Part shown: positions 16,975-26,324 of the stretch, one piece after another | Position numbering within the stretch: the stretch's first letter is position 1 | Layout of the letters: each line of letters starts with the position of its first letter | From: an uncultured Lachnospiraceae bacterium | GTDB taxonomy: Bacteria > Bacillota > Clostridia > Lachnospirales > Lachnospiraceae | Length of the DNA stretch: 64,000 bases | NCBI GenBank assembly: GCA_910584845.1 | Contig: CAJUDH010000004.1 | Span: 116,332-180,331, forward strand | Direction: 5' to 3' | Notes under the pieces: generated by a model | Databases searched by the model: none | The model's input: only the letters and a program-made list of their open reading frames with translations | What the model was told of the DNA's origin: nothing | Program-made: the position numbers and the translations under genes

Positions 16975-17016
16975 CGCCTCGGCAGGTGTGGCTTTTGCAC
17001 CTGGCCGGGGCGTTTT
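16975..17016 (+). terminator. Rho-independent terminator downstream of the SleB-like gene
   Basis: A 14-base stem with one bulge (16975-16988 with 16998-17012) and a 9-base loop, followed by TTTT. A shorter AAGGG/CCCTT hairpin with a T run sits just at the stop (16920-16943). The remaining part of the gap to 17354 (about 340 bases) has a GGGCGC/GCGCCC hairpin at 17068-17086 but no gene. Confidence 0.75.
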
Positions 17017-17264
17017 CCGGGTTGGGAAAAGCTGCGGCTTTGTATCCGGTGCCTCCCAAACGCTGCGGGGCGCGGAAACGGCGCCCGTGGGTTCCCTTCC
17101 TGGTTTCCATAAAGGTACCGCATAAAAACGGGGAAAGCAGCAGACACTATGGAGGCGGGGCAAGGGTAAGGCGGATGCCAGGGGTTTTGTTTTTACCGGG
17201 GAAGGTTTGCCGCTTATCCGTAAAAACAGCGTAATAAAATGCAATATTTTCTTAAGATTTGTCA

Positions 17265-17293
17265 TTGACTTTTATTTCACGAAATGAGATAAT
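17265..17293 (+). promoter_or_regulatory. Sigma-A promoter for pckA
   Basis: TTGACT (17265-17270) and GATAAT (17288-17293), spacer 17, about 60 bases before the start codon. Confidence 0.75.
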
Positions 17294-17354
17294 AAAGAAG
17301 AGTTTTTCTTTCATAATGAAGTTCTACTTGAAATTAGTTAAGGAGGATGTTGAA

Positions 17355-19052
17355 ATGGCGACAAAAGCGTATTACCCAGTCAGTGAGATTGGCAAAGGAA
17401 AGGCCGGTTTTTCCAAGACCAGATCTATTATTGAAGCTGCTTTTTATGGGAATAATGTAGTAAAAGTGAACACCCTGAAGGAAGCATACGAGTTGGCGAA
17501 AAACTCCCCAGGCACCATTGTGACCGATATGCCGGTTTACAGGGGCGAGGAGTTTGGCCTGGAAAAAGATGCCAAGGTCCTGCTGTTTAACGATGGCGCG
17601 ATCACCGGCCGTTATGCCACCGCCCGCCGGATTGCCGGGGAGCCTGGGGTGGACTGCAATGCCCTGGATATCGTTGCCATGGACGCAGTATACGAGTCCC
17701 GTTGGAAAACCATGTACCATGCGGAAGTCTTTGTAGGCTTGGATCCGGAATTCATGGTTAAGGCACACTTGCTGATTCCCGAGGGCGAAGAAAATATTAT
17801 GTACAACTGGATGCTGAATTTCCAGTACATGTCTGACGAGTATGTAAAGATGTACCGGGATTCCAAATCCGTAGGCGATGGGAAAGAAGCGGATATTTAT
17901 ATTTTCTCCGATCCCCAGTGGACCGGTTCCGACCGCCCCAACGTATCCTTGGACTGCCTCTCTGACCCACAGAAAAAGACCCTGTGCTATTTCAACACAG
18001 AAACCAACTGTGCCTGCATTTTGGGTATGAGATATTTTGGCGAACATAAAAAAGGGACTTTGACCATGGCTTGGGCCATTGCCAACCGCAACGGCTATGC
18101 TTCCTGCCATGGCGGGCAGAAAGAGTACTCCCTGGCTGACGGCAGCAAATATGTGGCATCCGTTTACGGGCTGTCCGGTTCCGGCAAGTCCACCCTGACC
18201 CATGCAAAACATGGCGGCAAATACGAGATTAAGGTCCTTCATGACGACGCATTTATTATTAATACCGATACTTGTGCCTCCATCGCTTTAGAGCCCACAT
18301 ATTTTGACAAGACCGCAGACTATCCTACCGGATGCGACGACAATAAATATCTGTTGACGGCCCAAAACTGCTCGGCTACCCTGGATGACGAGGGCAAATT
18401 GCAGCTGGTGACCGAGGACATCCGCAACGGCAACGGCCGCGCCATTAAGTCAAAATTGTGGTCCCCGAACCGTGTGGACAAGATTGATGCCCCGGTTAAC
18501 GCGATTTTCTGGATCATGAAGGATCCTACCATCCCGCCGGTAGTGAAGTTAAAAGGCGCTTCCTTGGCTTCCGTCATGGGCGCAACCCTGGCTACCAAGC
18601 GTTCTTCCGCAGAACGCCTGGCCCCCGGCGTAGACCCCAACAAACTGGTGGTGGTCCCCTATGCCAACCCCTTCCGCACCTATCCTCTGGCCAACGACTA
18701 TGAGAAGTTTAAAAAGCTGGTGGAAGAGAAGAACGTTGACTGCTATATCGTCAACACCGGCGATTTCATGGGCAAGAAAGTAAAACCCGCAGATACCTTG
18801 GGCATTCTGGAAGCCATTGTGGAAGGCAAAGCGGATTTCCACAAATGGGGTCCGTTCTCGGATATTGAAATCCTGGATTGGGAAGGTTTTGTGCCGGATA
18901 TGAACGATCCGGAATATGTAGGCCAGCTGAAAGCCCGCATGAACGACCGTGTCAACGAGATCAAAGAATTTGCCGTAGCTAAGGAAGGCTATGACAAACT
19001 GCCTGACGACGCCCTGGCCGCTATCCAGAAAGTAGTTGACGAGCTGGGTTGA
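17355..19052 (+). CDS. pckA: Phosphoenolpyruvate carboxykinase (ATP)
   Basis: ATP-type PEP carboxykinase (565 residues), interconverting oxaloacetate + ATP and PEP + CO2 + ADP; in fermenters it often runs toward oxaloacetate. The kinase loop YGLSGSGKST is near residues 271-280, the metal-binding HDDAF near residue 296, and RTYPLANDYE near residue 440. I choose ATG 17355 because AGGAGG (17341-17346) is 8 bases upstream; the frame continues upstream without family similarity. It is monocistronic, with its own promoter and a strong terminator hairpin. The oxaloacetate it forms or uses connects it to the decarboxylase cluster at 52-57 kb. Confidence 0.96.
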   Translation: MATKAYYPVSEIGKGKAGFSKTRSIIEAAFYGNNVVKVNTLKEAYELAKNSPGTIVTDMPVYRGEEFGLEKDAKVLLFNDGAITGRYATARRIAGEPGVDCNALDIVAMDAVYESRWKTMYHAEVFVGLDPEFMVKAHLLIPEGEENIMYNWMLNFQYMSDEYVKMYRDSKSVGDGKEADIYIFSDPQWTGSDRPNVSLDCLSDPQKKTLCYFNTETNCACILGMRYFGEHKKGTLTMAWAIANRNGYASCHGGQKEYSLADGSKYVASVYGLSGSGKSTLTHAKHGGKYEIKVLHDDAFIINTDTCASIALEPTYFDKTADYPTGCDDNKYLLTAQNCSATLDDEGKLQLVTEDIRNGNGRAIKSKLWSPNRVDKIDAPVNAIFWIMKDPTIPPVVKLKGASLASVMGATLATKRSSAERLAPGVDPNKLVVVPYANPFRTYPLANDYEKFKKLVEEKNVDCYIVNTGDFMGKKVKPADTLGILEAIVEGKADFHKWGPFSDIEILDWEGFVPDMNDPEYVGQLKARMNDRVNEIKEFAVAKEGYDKLPDDALAAIQKVVDELG

Positions 19053-19105
19053 ACGGACGCAAAAAGAAGTTAAACTTATAGAAAAGTTATTTGATTTTTA
19101 TGGTA

Positions 19106-19145
19106 GGAAACCGGGAGTCTTAGGATTCCCGGTTTCCCGATTTTC
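19106..19145 (+). terminator. Terminator hairpin after pckA
   Basis: A 14-base stem (19106-19119 with 19124-19137, one G-T pair) with a TTAG loop, followed by CGATTTT. The stem is very stable and the T run is short. Confidence 0.75.
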
Positions 19146-19215
19146 AACAGGCCGGGACATTACGGCTTTCGGACGGACCTGAAAGCTGACGGACATGGCC
19201 CGCTTGGAGGAGGAT

Positions 19216-19869
19216 ATGAAGAAAAGATATGTGCTGTTTGATTTAGACGGGACCTTGACCGATTCCCAGGAGGGGATCATCCACTCCATTGAATATACGT
19301 TAAAGCATTACGGGATCCTTGTAGAGGACCGAAGCCAACTATATCCCTGGCTGGGGCCGCCCCTGAAGGACAGCCTTATGAAGTATTACGGCTTTGGCCA
19401 GGCGGAAGCACTGGAGGGCGTGGAAAAGTACCGGGAATATTTTGACCGGAAGGGGATCTTTGAGAATCAGGTTTACCCGGGAGTCCCCCAAATGTTAAAA
19501 GGATTAAAAGGGCAGGGATATCGGGTGGCCTTGGCTACGTCAAAGCCGGAAGTGGCGGCAATACGGATTTTAGAGCACTTTGAATTGTCAGAATATTTCG
19601 ACTTTATAGGCGGGGCTACCCTGGATGACAGCCGGGTAAAGAAAGCGGATGTGATCGCCTATGTACTGGAGGCCTGCGGCGTTGCAAAACCCGGACAGGC
19701 GGTTATGGTGGGGGACCGGGAACATGACATATATGGGGCAAAAAAGAACGGATTGGAAAGTATTGGCGTGCTTTATGGTTATGGCAGCTTTGAAGAGTTG
19801 AAACAAGCCGGGGCGGATTACCTGGCAGGGCAGCCAAAAGATATTCCACGGTTTTTGGGCGTTTCCTGA
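19216..19869 (+). CDS. HAD-superfamily phosphatase (phosphoglycolate phosphatase-like)
   Basis: A 217-residue HAD subfamily IA hydrolase with all four motifs: FDLDGTLTDS (motif I, residues 7-16), TSK near 115 (motif II), K near 146 (motif III), and VGDREHDIYGAK near 165 (motif IV). Close relatives act as phosphoglycolate phosphatase or pyrophosphatase; the substrate cannot be read from sequence. Start ATG 19216 follows GGAGGAGG; an in-frame ATG 21 bases earlier lacks a ribosome site. A CarD-like gene follows on the same strand. Confidence 0.88.
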   Translation: MKKRYVLFDLDGTLTDSQEGIIHSIEYTLKHYGILVEDRSQLYPWLGPPLKDSLMKYYGFGQAEALEGVEKYREYFDRKGIFENQVYPGVPQMLKGLKGQGYRVALATSKPEVAAIRILEHFELSEYFDFIGGATLDDSRVKKADVIAYVLEACGVAKPGQAVMVGDREHDIYGAKKNGLESIGVLYGYGSFEELKQAGADYLAGQPKDIPRFLGVS

Positions 19870-19910
19870 AAATCTTGGCGTTTTGGCCTAATGGAAAGGA
19901 TGGTGGCAGG

Positions 19911-20417
19911 ATGTTTGAAAGAGGCGAATACATTGTGTATGGGAACTCAGGCGTGTGTCAGGTGGAGGATATTACGACTATGGACATGAAAGGGGTACCC
20001 AGGGATCGTTTGTTTTACGTTCTGGCTCCGTCGGGCCAGAAAGGCGGGAAAATATTTACGCCTGTGGAAAACGGAAAAACTCGGATGCGCCCGGTACTTA
20101 CCCAGGAGGAGGCGTCCAGGCTGATTGACCAGATCCCGGAGATTGAGGAGCTATGGATTGCCAACGAAAAGCTTCGGGAAGCCCAGTATAAAGAGTGCAT
20201 GAAGTCTTGTGACTGCAAGGAGTGGGTGAAAATTATCAAGACTTTATACATGCGAAAGAAACAGCGCACTTCCCAGGGGAAGAAAATTACCACTACGGAT
20301 GAAAAATATTTGCACATGGCAGAAAGCTACCTCTACTCGGAGTTGGAGATCCCCCTTGGGATACCCAAAGAAAAAATGGAGGAGTACATTACGGAACGGA
20401 TCGGAAAAAACAGATAG
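19911..20417 (+). CDS. CarD-family transcriptional regulator
   Basis: A 168-residue CarD_CdnL_TRCF-type regulator. The N-terminal RNA-polymerase-interacting Tudor-like domain starts FERGEYIVYGNSGVCQVEDI and includes VLAPSGQKGGKIFTPVEN; the C-terminal part is helical with RKKQRTSQGKK and ERI. Such proteins bind RNA polymerase beta and stabilise open complexes. ATG 19911 gives the conserved MFERGEYIVY start. It follows the HAD gene by 41 bases and converges with pyrI. Confidence 0.88.
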   Translation: MFERGEYIVYGNSGVCQVEDITTMDMKGVPRDRLFYVLAPSGQKGGKIFTPVENGKTRMRPVLTQEEASRLIDQIPEIEELWIANEKLREAQYKECMKSCDCKEWVKIIKTLYMRKKQRTSQGKKITTTDEKYLHMAESYLYSELEIPLGIPKEKMEEYITERIGKNR

Positions 20418-20440
20418 AAACAAAACGCTTACCATATCAA

Positions 20441-20507
20441 TATCCGGCAAAACAGGCTGCCATCCGTTTTGCCGGATATAGGCAAAAAGGCCTTCGGCCA
20501 TTTTCTA
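20441..20507. terminator. Convergent terminator region between the carD-like gene and pyrI
   Basis: A perfect 13-base stem (20441-20453 with 20466-20478) is followed by a second hairpin, GGCC-TTC-GGCC, flanked by five A on the left (20484-20488) and TTTT on the right, so it can act on both strands. Confidence 0.65.
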
Positions 20508-20511
20508 CATC

Positions 20512-20937
20512 TTATTCACTATATTTTTCTTCACAGTAAAGGCACCGGTACAACTCTTTTTTTTCGTCTGCCAGATAGAACACATGGGGCAATTCCTGTT
20601 CGATGGAAGTGATGCAGCGGGGGTTTTTGCACTTAATTACGTTGGTGATTTTTTTGGGCAGTTTTAGCCGCTTTTTCTCCACAATTTTATTGTCTTTGAT
20701 AATATTGACTGTGATGTTGTGGTCAATATAGCCCAGGATTTCCAGGTCTAAATTTTCCAAAGGCTCTTCAATTTTGATAATGTCTTTGCGCCCCATTTTG
20801 TTGCTGCGGGCATTTTTGATGATGGCTACTTGGCATTCCAGCTTGTCCAGCCCTAAATGGTAGTAAATATCCAGGCTCCTGCCGGCTTCAATATGGTCCA
20901 GGACAATCCCTTTTTGTAATCCGCTGATATTTAACAT
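20512..20937 (-). CDS. pyrI: Aspartate carbamoyltransferase regulatory subunit
   Basis: A 141-residue PyrI, the nucleotide-binding regulatory chain that gives aspartate carbamoyltransferase its allosteric control. The N-terminal allosteric domain includes IEAGRSLDIYYHL. The C-terminal zinc domain has CKNPRC near residue 103 and CLYCEEKY near residue 132. The gene overlaps the end of pyrB by 7 bases and is cotranscribed with it. Confidence 0.95.
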   Translation of the reverse strand: MLNISGLQKGIVLDHIEAGRSLDIYYHLGLDKLECQVAIIKNARSNKMGRKDIIKIEEPLENLDLEILGYIDHNITVNIIKDNKIVEKKRLKLPKKITNVIKCKNPRCITSIEQELPHVFYLADEKKELYRCLYCEEKYSE

Positions 20938-21854
20938 GGCTTTTCCACCTCCAATAATGTCATGATTAAGGCCATCCTCACATAGACGCCGTATTGTACT
21001 TGCTTAAAATAGGCGGCCCTGGGGTCTTTGTCCACCTCTATGGAAATTTCGTTGACCCGGGGAAGGGGATGGAGGACATACATATCCTTTTTGGCCAGCT
21101 TCATTTTCTTTTTGTCCAGGATATAGCAATCTTTTAGGCGGATATAATCATCTTCGTTGAAGAACCGTTCCCGCTGGACACGGGTCATGTAAAGGATATC
21201 TAATTTGGACATGGCTTCGTCCAAGCTGTTGACTTCTTCAAATTGAATATGGTTTGCCTTTAACACATCTTCCCGGATATAGCTGGGAACCTTCAGCTCA
21301 TCGGGTGAGATCAATACAAAACGGATATCCGGGTAGCGGACCATGGCGTTGATCAGGGAGTGGACGGTGCGGCCGAATTTCAAGTCGCCGCAAAGGCCTA
21401 CGGTCATGCTGCTTAAACGCCCCTTCAGGGCGCGGATGGTCAACAGGTCGGTCAAAGTTTGGGTCGGGTGCTGGTGGCCGCCGTCCCCGGCATTGATTAT
21501 GGGGATACTGGCGTGCTGGGCGGCAACTAAGGCGGCGCCTTCCTTGGGGTGGCGCATAGCGGCTATGTCGGCATAGCAGGAAATCACCCGGATTGTGTCG
21601 GCTACGCTTTCCCCTTTGCTGGCGGAACTGGAATCAGCCGAAGAAAAACCAAGTACGCTGCCTCCGAGATTTAACATCGCGGATTCAAAACTGAGGCGGG
21701 TGCGGGTACTTGGTTCATAAAAAAGGGTCGCTAATTTTTTGCCGTCACAAACGTGGGCGTATTGGTCAAGGCGGTGTTCCATGTCCGTAGCGAGGGCTAA
21801 CAGCCGGTCAATCTCTTCTACTGAAAAATCAAGAGGATTTAACATGTGTCTCAT
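20931..21854 (-). CDS. pyrB: Aspartate carbamoyltransferase catalytic subunit
   Basis: PyrB (307 residues) condenses carbamoyl phosphate and aspartate in pyrimidine synthesis. The carbamoyl-phosphate loop FYEPSTRTRLSFE is at about 45-57, with SSASKGES near 77, RHP near 102, and HPLPR near 264. The stop overlaps pyrI. AAAGGAG lies 7 bases before ATG on the minus strand. No PyrR attenuator is obvious in the short leader. Confidence 0.96.
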   Translation of the reverse strand: MRHMLNPLDFSVEEIDRLLALATDMEHRLDQYAHVCDGKKLATLFYEPSTRTRLSFESAMLNLGGSVLGFSSADSSSASKGESVADTIRVISCYADIAAMRHPKEGAALVAAQHASIPIINAGDGGHQHPTQTLTDLLTIRALKGRLSSMTVGLCGDLKFGRTVHSLINAMVRYPDIRFVLISPDELKVPSYIREDVLKANHIQFEEVNSLDEAMSKLDILYMTRVQRERFFNEDDYIRLKDCYILDKKKMKLAKKDMYVLHPLPRVNEISIEVDKDPRAAYFKQVQYGVYVRMALIMTLLEVEKPC

Positions 21855-21902
21855 ATCGGTTCTCCTTTAATGCTTAATCTCTTGTTTCTGGTTTCCGGAT
21901 TT

Positions 21903-21931
21903 ATTATAGCTGATTCTTCCGTAGATTTCCA
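21903..21931 (-). promoter_or_regulatory. Probable promoter for pyrBI
   Basis: On the minus strand, TATAAT (21903-21908) is preceded by a weak -35 TGGAAA (21926-21931) at 17 bases. The rest of the 536-base gap to the GH1 gene (21855-22390) shows no gene, RNA or clear terminator. Confidence 0.45.
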
Positions 21932-22390
21932 GTAGATTTTAAAGTGGAAAAAGAGAAAATTGCGGTTATTGGCCCCCCTCTTTGTCCATGGCGGATAACC
22001 TTGGCGGCTTTCTGGTTTTTCCGATTGATCCGTTTTAAAGAATCTTCAGAAATAATTTAAAGATAGTTAAGGAATTTGTGGTAAAATAAAATATCTTAGT
22101 TTGGTATGGCATAAGCGGAGCCGGAACAGAAAGAAAATAAATTATTAGTGGAAGCCTTTTTATACAAGGAAGCTGCCGCAAAATCCAATGGTTTGCAGGA
22201 ATGTAAGGGCGGAAAACGGCTGTTGCTGTGGGAAACCGAAGGCGGGCCTTTGGGCGCCTGTGATGTTTTCGGCTTTTGATGTTAGGGCACAGCCATGCCG
22301 GTTCGCTCTATTTGGCGGCCTTACAAATTCTATGTGGAAGGCAAAAGCAGGGCGGAAGGGCAAAAAAATGTTAAGAAAGGAGCAAGGTTT

Positions 22391-23857
22391 ATGATGTTTC
22401 CGGAAAATTTTTTGTGGGGAGGGGCAATCGCCGCCAACCAGGCGGAGGGCGCATGGGATGTGGACGGCAGGGGACCGGCCAAAACGGATGTAACCACCGG
22501 TGGGTCGGTAAAAGAGCCACGGTACATAACGTATATTGACAAGGACGGCAATCCCGGAAAAACGCCAAACGGATCCCCCATCCCAGAGGGCGCCAGGTAT
22601 GCGGTTTTGGAGGATTGCTACTACCCCAACCACGACGGCATTGATTTTTTCCATAGGTATAAAGAAGATATAGCATTGTTTGCCGGGATGGGGTTTAAAG
22701 TATTCCGGATGTCCGTTTCCTGGTCAAGGCTATATCCAAAAGGGGACGAAGAGGCACCAAACCCCAAAGGGGTTGCATTTTACCGGGATGTGTTTTTGGA
22801 ATGCCAGAAGTACGGCATCGAGCCATTGGTGACAATCTGGCATTTTGACACGCCGTTGTATCTGGAAGAGCATTATGGCGGGTGGAATAACCGTAAGCTA
22901 ATTGATTTTTATGAAAGGTTTGCAAGGACTTGTTTTACGGAATATAAGGGGTTGGTAAAATACTGGCTCACTTTTAACGAGATTAACAATACCATTATGA
23001 TGCTGGACCTGTTTGGGAACCATGGGGGTCATGAAGAATACAGGGCCGGTTACCAGCAGCTGCATTATCAGTTTGTGGCAAGTGCCAGGGCAGTGCAGGC
23101 CGGGCATGAAATTGACCCTGCCAATCAGATCGGGTGTATGATTTGCGGCATTACGTTCTATCCGGGGACTTGTGACCCAAAAGACATCCTCGCAAACCGC
23201 CATACATGGGAAAAAAGCATTTTTTACTGCGGGGACGTCCAGTGCAAAGGCAAATACCCTTCCTTTGCCAAACGGTTATGGGCGGAACACGGCGTGGATT
23301 TGGATATGACACAGCAAGATTTGGAAGAATTGAGGAACGGCTGCGTAGACATGTACACATTTTCTTACTATATGTCGTCCATCGTTTCCACCCATGAGGC
23401 CAAAGAAACCGTTTCCGGGAATTTTACCGCAGGGGCGAAGAACCCGTATCTCCAGTATTCGGATTGGGGATGGGCATTTGACCCGGAGGGGCTTCAGTAT
23501 TATCTGGAAATGATTTATGACCGCTACGAAAAACCGATTATGGTTGTTGAAAACGGGCTGGGCGCATATGACACCATTGAGGAAGACGGGGGCATCCACG
23601 ATGCTTACCGGATTAGCTACCACCGGGAACATATTAAGAAAATGGCAGAAGCCATGAAAAACGGCGTAGACCTCATCGGGTACACCACATGGGGGTGCAT
23701 AGATTTAGTCAGCGCCGGGACAGGGGAGATGAGAAAACGTTATGGGTTTATCTATGTGGACAAAGACGACGAAGGCAAGGGGACTTTTGACAGGAAGGTA
23801 AAGGATTCCTACCATTGGTACAAAAAAGTGATCCAGTCCCGGGGGACGGAATTATAA
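22391..23857 (+). CDS. GH1 6-phospho-beta-glucosidase
   Basis: A 488-residue glycoside hydrolase family 1 enzyme. The signature FLWGGAIAANQAEGAWDVDG is at residues 6-25, acid/base Glu in TFNEINN near 198, and nucleophile Glu in VVENGLGAYD near 387. The C-terminal segment KRYGFIYVDKDD...KVKDSYHWYKK contains the S/K/Y set typical of enzymes that bind the 6-phosphate. It would cleave phosphorylated cellobiose-type sugars delivered by a PTS. No PTS genes are adjacent. Start ATG 22391 follows AAAGGAG. Confidence 0.9.
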   Translation: MMFPENFLWGGAIAANQAEGAWDVDGRGPAKTDVTTGGSVKEPRYITYIDKDGNPGKTPNGSPIPEGARYAVLEDCYYPNHDGIDFFHRYKEDIALFAGMGFKVFRMSVSWSRLYPKGDEEAPNPKGVAFYRDVFLECQKYGIEPLVTIWHFDTPLYLEEHYGGWNNRKLIDFYERFARTCFTEYKGLVKYWLTFNEINNTIMMLDLFGNHGGHEEYRAGYQQLHYQFVASARAVQAGHEIDPANQIGCMICGITFYPGTCDPKDILANRHTWEKSIFYCGDVQCKGKYPSFAKRLWAEHGVDLDMTQQDLEELRNGCVDMYTFSYYMSSIVSTHEAKETVSGNFTAGAKNPYLQYSDWGWAFDPEGLQYYLEMIYDRYEKPIMVVENGLGAYDTIEEDGGIHDAYRISYHREHIKKMAEAMKNGVDLIGYTTWGCIDLVSAGTGEMRKRYGFIYVDKDDEGKGTFDRKVKDSYHWYKKVIQSRGTEL

Positions 23858-23905
23858 AACCGGTTGGGGCCCTGCGTCAAAATGACCGGGTATGGGGAGG
23901 CCAAA

Positions 23906-24169
23906 ATGAAAGAAAAATGGAGAAATAGATTGGTTCAGGCGGACCATGCAGTAATCCTGGCCGGTTTGGCCCTGCTGTCGATAGGTTTATATTATTGTGT
24001 CATAAAGGCAGGGATCCCCTTTCATGACGCGCCTTTAGAACTGCGGATCAGGTATGCCATCCATATGGAAGTTGGAGAAGTGCTGGTAAAAAGCGGATTT
24101 TTGTTTGCTATAGGGGGCGGCATAGGACGTCTGGCTTTGTGGCTGTCCGGGGTAAAGAAAAGGTTATGA
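23906..24169 (+). CDS. Small hypothetical membrane protein (87 aa)
   Basis: An 87-residue protein with a basic N-terminus and two predicted transmembrane segments (about 12-30 and 60-78). I do not recognise a family. Start ATG 23906 follows GGGGAGG. It lies between the GH1 gene (48 bases after its stop) and the second J-domain gene (83 bases before), on the same strand. Confidence 0.6.
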   Translation: MKEKWRNRLVQADHAVILAGLALLSIGLYYCVIKAGIPFHDAPLELRIRYAIHMEVGEVLVKSGFLFAIGGGIGRLALWLSGVKKRL

Positions 24170-24252
24170 CCCCGGAAAAGGACGGCATACGAAATTTGTT
24201 GCCGCATCCATACACAAAGCCGTAGCAGCTACTGTTTCAATACAGAAGGGGG

Positions 24253-26166
24253 ATGGCAGGGATAACTATATGGACAATTTTGCAGATAGGGCCTACTACG
24301 GATAAAAAGAAGATCCGCAAGGCTTATGCAGCCCGGTCGAAAGAAATCCACCCAGAGGAGAAACCGGAAGAATTTAAACTGCTTTACCAGGCATATAAAT
24401 CAGCGTTGGCATATGCAGGCGGGGGAAAGGGGGGGAATCCCCCGATTCCCGACGGGGGCCAGGAAGGCCTTAGGCAAAGGGGCGATGTGCCAAATGGCAA
24501 TACGGGAAAGGAATGGGGGGTAGGGGGCAGGGCCGGCAAAGAAAGGCAAGAAAAAGAAAACCAGGAAAAAATGGGCCTCCAAAAAGAAAATGAAGATCAG
24601 GGTAACAGCCTTGGACAGCAGCTCTCAAATCATTTTTCCCATGAACTGGACAGGCAGAAGCTTTTACAGCTTCTGATTGACAATCTGCGCGTCCAATGGG
24701 GAAAGGCTAAATCAGCTTCCCCATTGGACCGGTCCTGGCAGGTATATTTAAGTTCCGAGGATTTTAAAAGGGTCCAATGGTCCCCCCAGGCCATTGATTT
24801 TCTGGGTCAAGAAACACAGCAATATAAAAATACGATGTATTGCGTGTCGGAGGAAGCCGTGCTGGTAGCATTGTGGAAGGCCTATGGCTTTCAGGTAGGC
24901 CAACAGCCTTCCAAGGCGGGCCGCCTATATGCCAATTTATATACGGTTTTCCTGTTATGGCAAGACAAGCAGCTAAGGCAACAAAAAGAGGAAAAGCAAA
25001 AAAGGAGGAAAAAATGGATCCGGCTGGCCTTTATAGCTGCCGCCTGCGTTGTGCTTCCCTATAAATTGTATGCCGGATTAACAAAGGACCGGCGGTATGT
25101 GGAAGCATATATGGAGGCGGTTTATCCGGGGACCGTTTTTACAAAGCCCCAGAAGATAGGGGCGGCGGATTATTTTTTCTATTCGGAGAGCCACCCGGGA
25201 ATTACCATTACGGCGAAAGTGAGGGGGAGCGGCCCCCACAAAGAAGTGATAGAAGATTATGGCACGAAAATTTTGGAGTATTATTCAGGCCGTTATGGTG
25301 CAAAACTAAAATGGAAGTTCGTAGAGGGAAGCGGGGCTAAGCAGTTAAAGGAATATACCGCTTTTAGCAATACACTGCTAAGATGGGATTTCGGGGAAGG
25401 CAGCGGAAAATCTTTGTTTGCCGATGGGGAATATGTGGCGTATTATCCGGACATCCGGGATGCAGAAACCTTTTCTTCCGCTATCGTAAAGATGCTTCAG
25501 GAGCAAAAGGAGTTGGATTTCGTGGATTCTTTCGGCATCTGTGCCGAAGGCGCCCGGTATCCATTGTCTATGTTGGAAGGAGGGGAGCTTGGGTTCCCCA
25601 GGCCGCAGCATTACCAGGTGGAAGGGCTGGCAGACAGCGGGAAGCTGGCAGAAGACGTCAGGGAAGGGTACATCGACTATATGTTTCATTATGAACCATG
25701 GAACCTGGCCGGGGAGCAGAAAAAAGCATGGGCGGAAGCATACAAGGCACGGGGCAGGAAATGGGAAGAGGAAGGGGGTGGGTACCGGAAGGAAACCATG
25801 GTCCAAAAAACAAATTCGGAAAAGTTGCCGTATTCGTTTGCATTTGGAAAAACCTATTTCCAGGGCGCCCCTGTGCCGGAAATCGACAAAGCGGAAACAG
25901 CATTGGATTTGTATATTCCGGTTTATTATTCCGGTGACCATTATGGCGAACCTATGGTTTATAATGCAGAACCGTATATTTCCGTGGGGAATGCTTACCA
26001 GCTTTTGGAAGGCATGGGGACCGATGTAAAGGCGGCGGAGGACGGGAGCGGGTTTACCGTAAAAGACGGGCAGGGGCAGGTCCGCCGGTTTGGGGACGAA
26101 GCAGAGGTAAAGCTGGAAGCGGTGCTGCCGTTGATCCATAGGCGCCTGGCCGCCCCCTATCCATAG
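24253..26166 (+). CDS. Membrane-anchored J-domain protein (paralogue B)
   Basis: A 637-residue paralogue of the protein at 11824. The J-domain is at residues 5-57 (IWTILQIGPTTDKKKIRKAY, then H33-PEEKPEEFKLLYQAY), again HPE rather than HPD. A low-complexity Gly/Lys/Glu linker (about 57-120), a helical stretch, a basic KQKRRKKW border and one transmembrane helix (about 255-272) follow. The outer domain aligns with paralogue A at RRYVEAYMEAVYP and later at EGARYP and GYIDYMFHYEPWNL. Two Ser/Thr kinase genes lie 1 kb downstream on the same strand. It is a putative co-chaperone with an envelope-facing sensor domain; function is inferred. Confidence 0.75.
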   Translation: MAGITIWTILQIGPTTDKKKIRKAYAARSKEIHPEEKPEEFKLLYQAYKSALAYAGGGKGGNPPIPDGGQEGLRQRGDVPNGNTGKEWGVGGRAGKERQEKENQEKMGLQKENEDQGNSLGQQLSNHFSHELDRQKLLQLLIDNLRVQWGKAKSASPLDRSWQVYLSSEDFKRVQWSPQAIDFLGQETQQYKNTMYCVSEEAVLVALWKAYGFQVGQQPSKAGRLYANLYTVFLLWQDKQLRQQKEEKQKRRKKWIRLAFIAAACVVLPYKLYAGLTKDRRYVEAYMEAVYPGTVFTKPQKIGAADYFFYSESHPGITITAKVRGSGPHKEVIEDYGTKILEYYSGRYGAKLKWKFVEGSGAKQLKEYTAFSNTLLRWDFGEGSGKSLFADGEYVAYYPDIRDAETFSSAIVKMLQEQKELDFVDSFGICAEGARYPLSMLEGGELGFPRPQHYQVEGLADSGKLAEDVREGYIDYMFHYEPWNLAGEQKKAWAEAYKARGRKWEEEGGGYRKETMVQKTNSEKLPYSFAFGKTYFQGAPVPEIDKAETALDLYIPVYYSGDHYGEPMVYNAEPYISVGNAYQLLEGMGTDVKAAEDGSGFTVKDGQGQVRRFGDEAEVKLEAVLPLIHRRLAAPYP

Positions 26167-26324
26167 CCTGGTACATAAAGTTTGCCCCATGGCTGCCAGG
26201 CAGGGCTTTCCCGGTAAAAAATGCTTGCAATCCGTACGGAAATAGATTATTATTCCATGCCTTTTGCGGGCCTGCGCCCGAGGGCAGGGACATACAAAAC
26301 AGAAAGTGCAAGGAGGATACAGGA

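Noticed and set aside
16969..17016. A GC-rich fold after the SleB-like gene as a small RNA
   Set aside because: Stem, loop and following TTTT fit a terminator; no independent promoter for an RNA is visible.
20441..20478. The 13-base perfect hairpin alone as a Rho-independent terminator
   Set aside because: No T run on either side; the neighbouring GGCC hairpin with A and T tracts is the better candidate, so I list the region as a unit.
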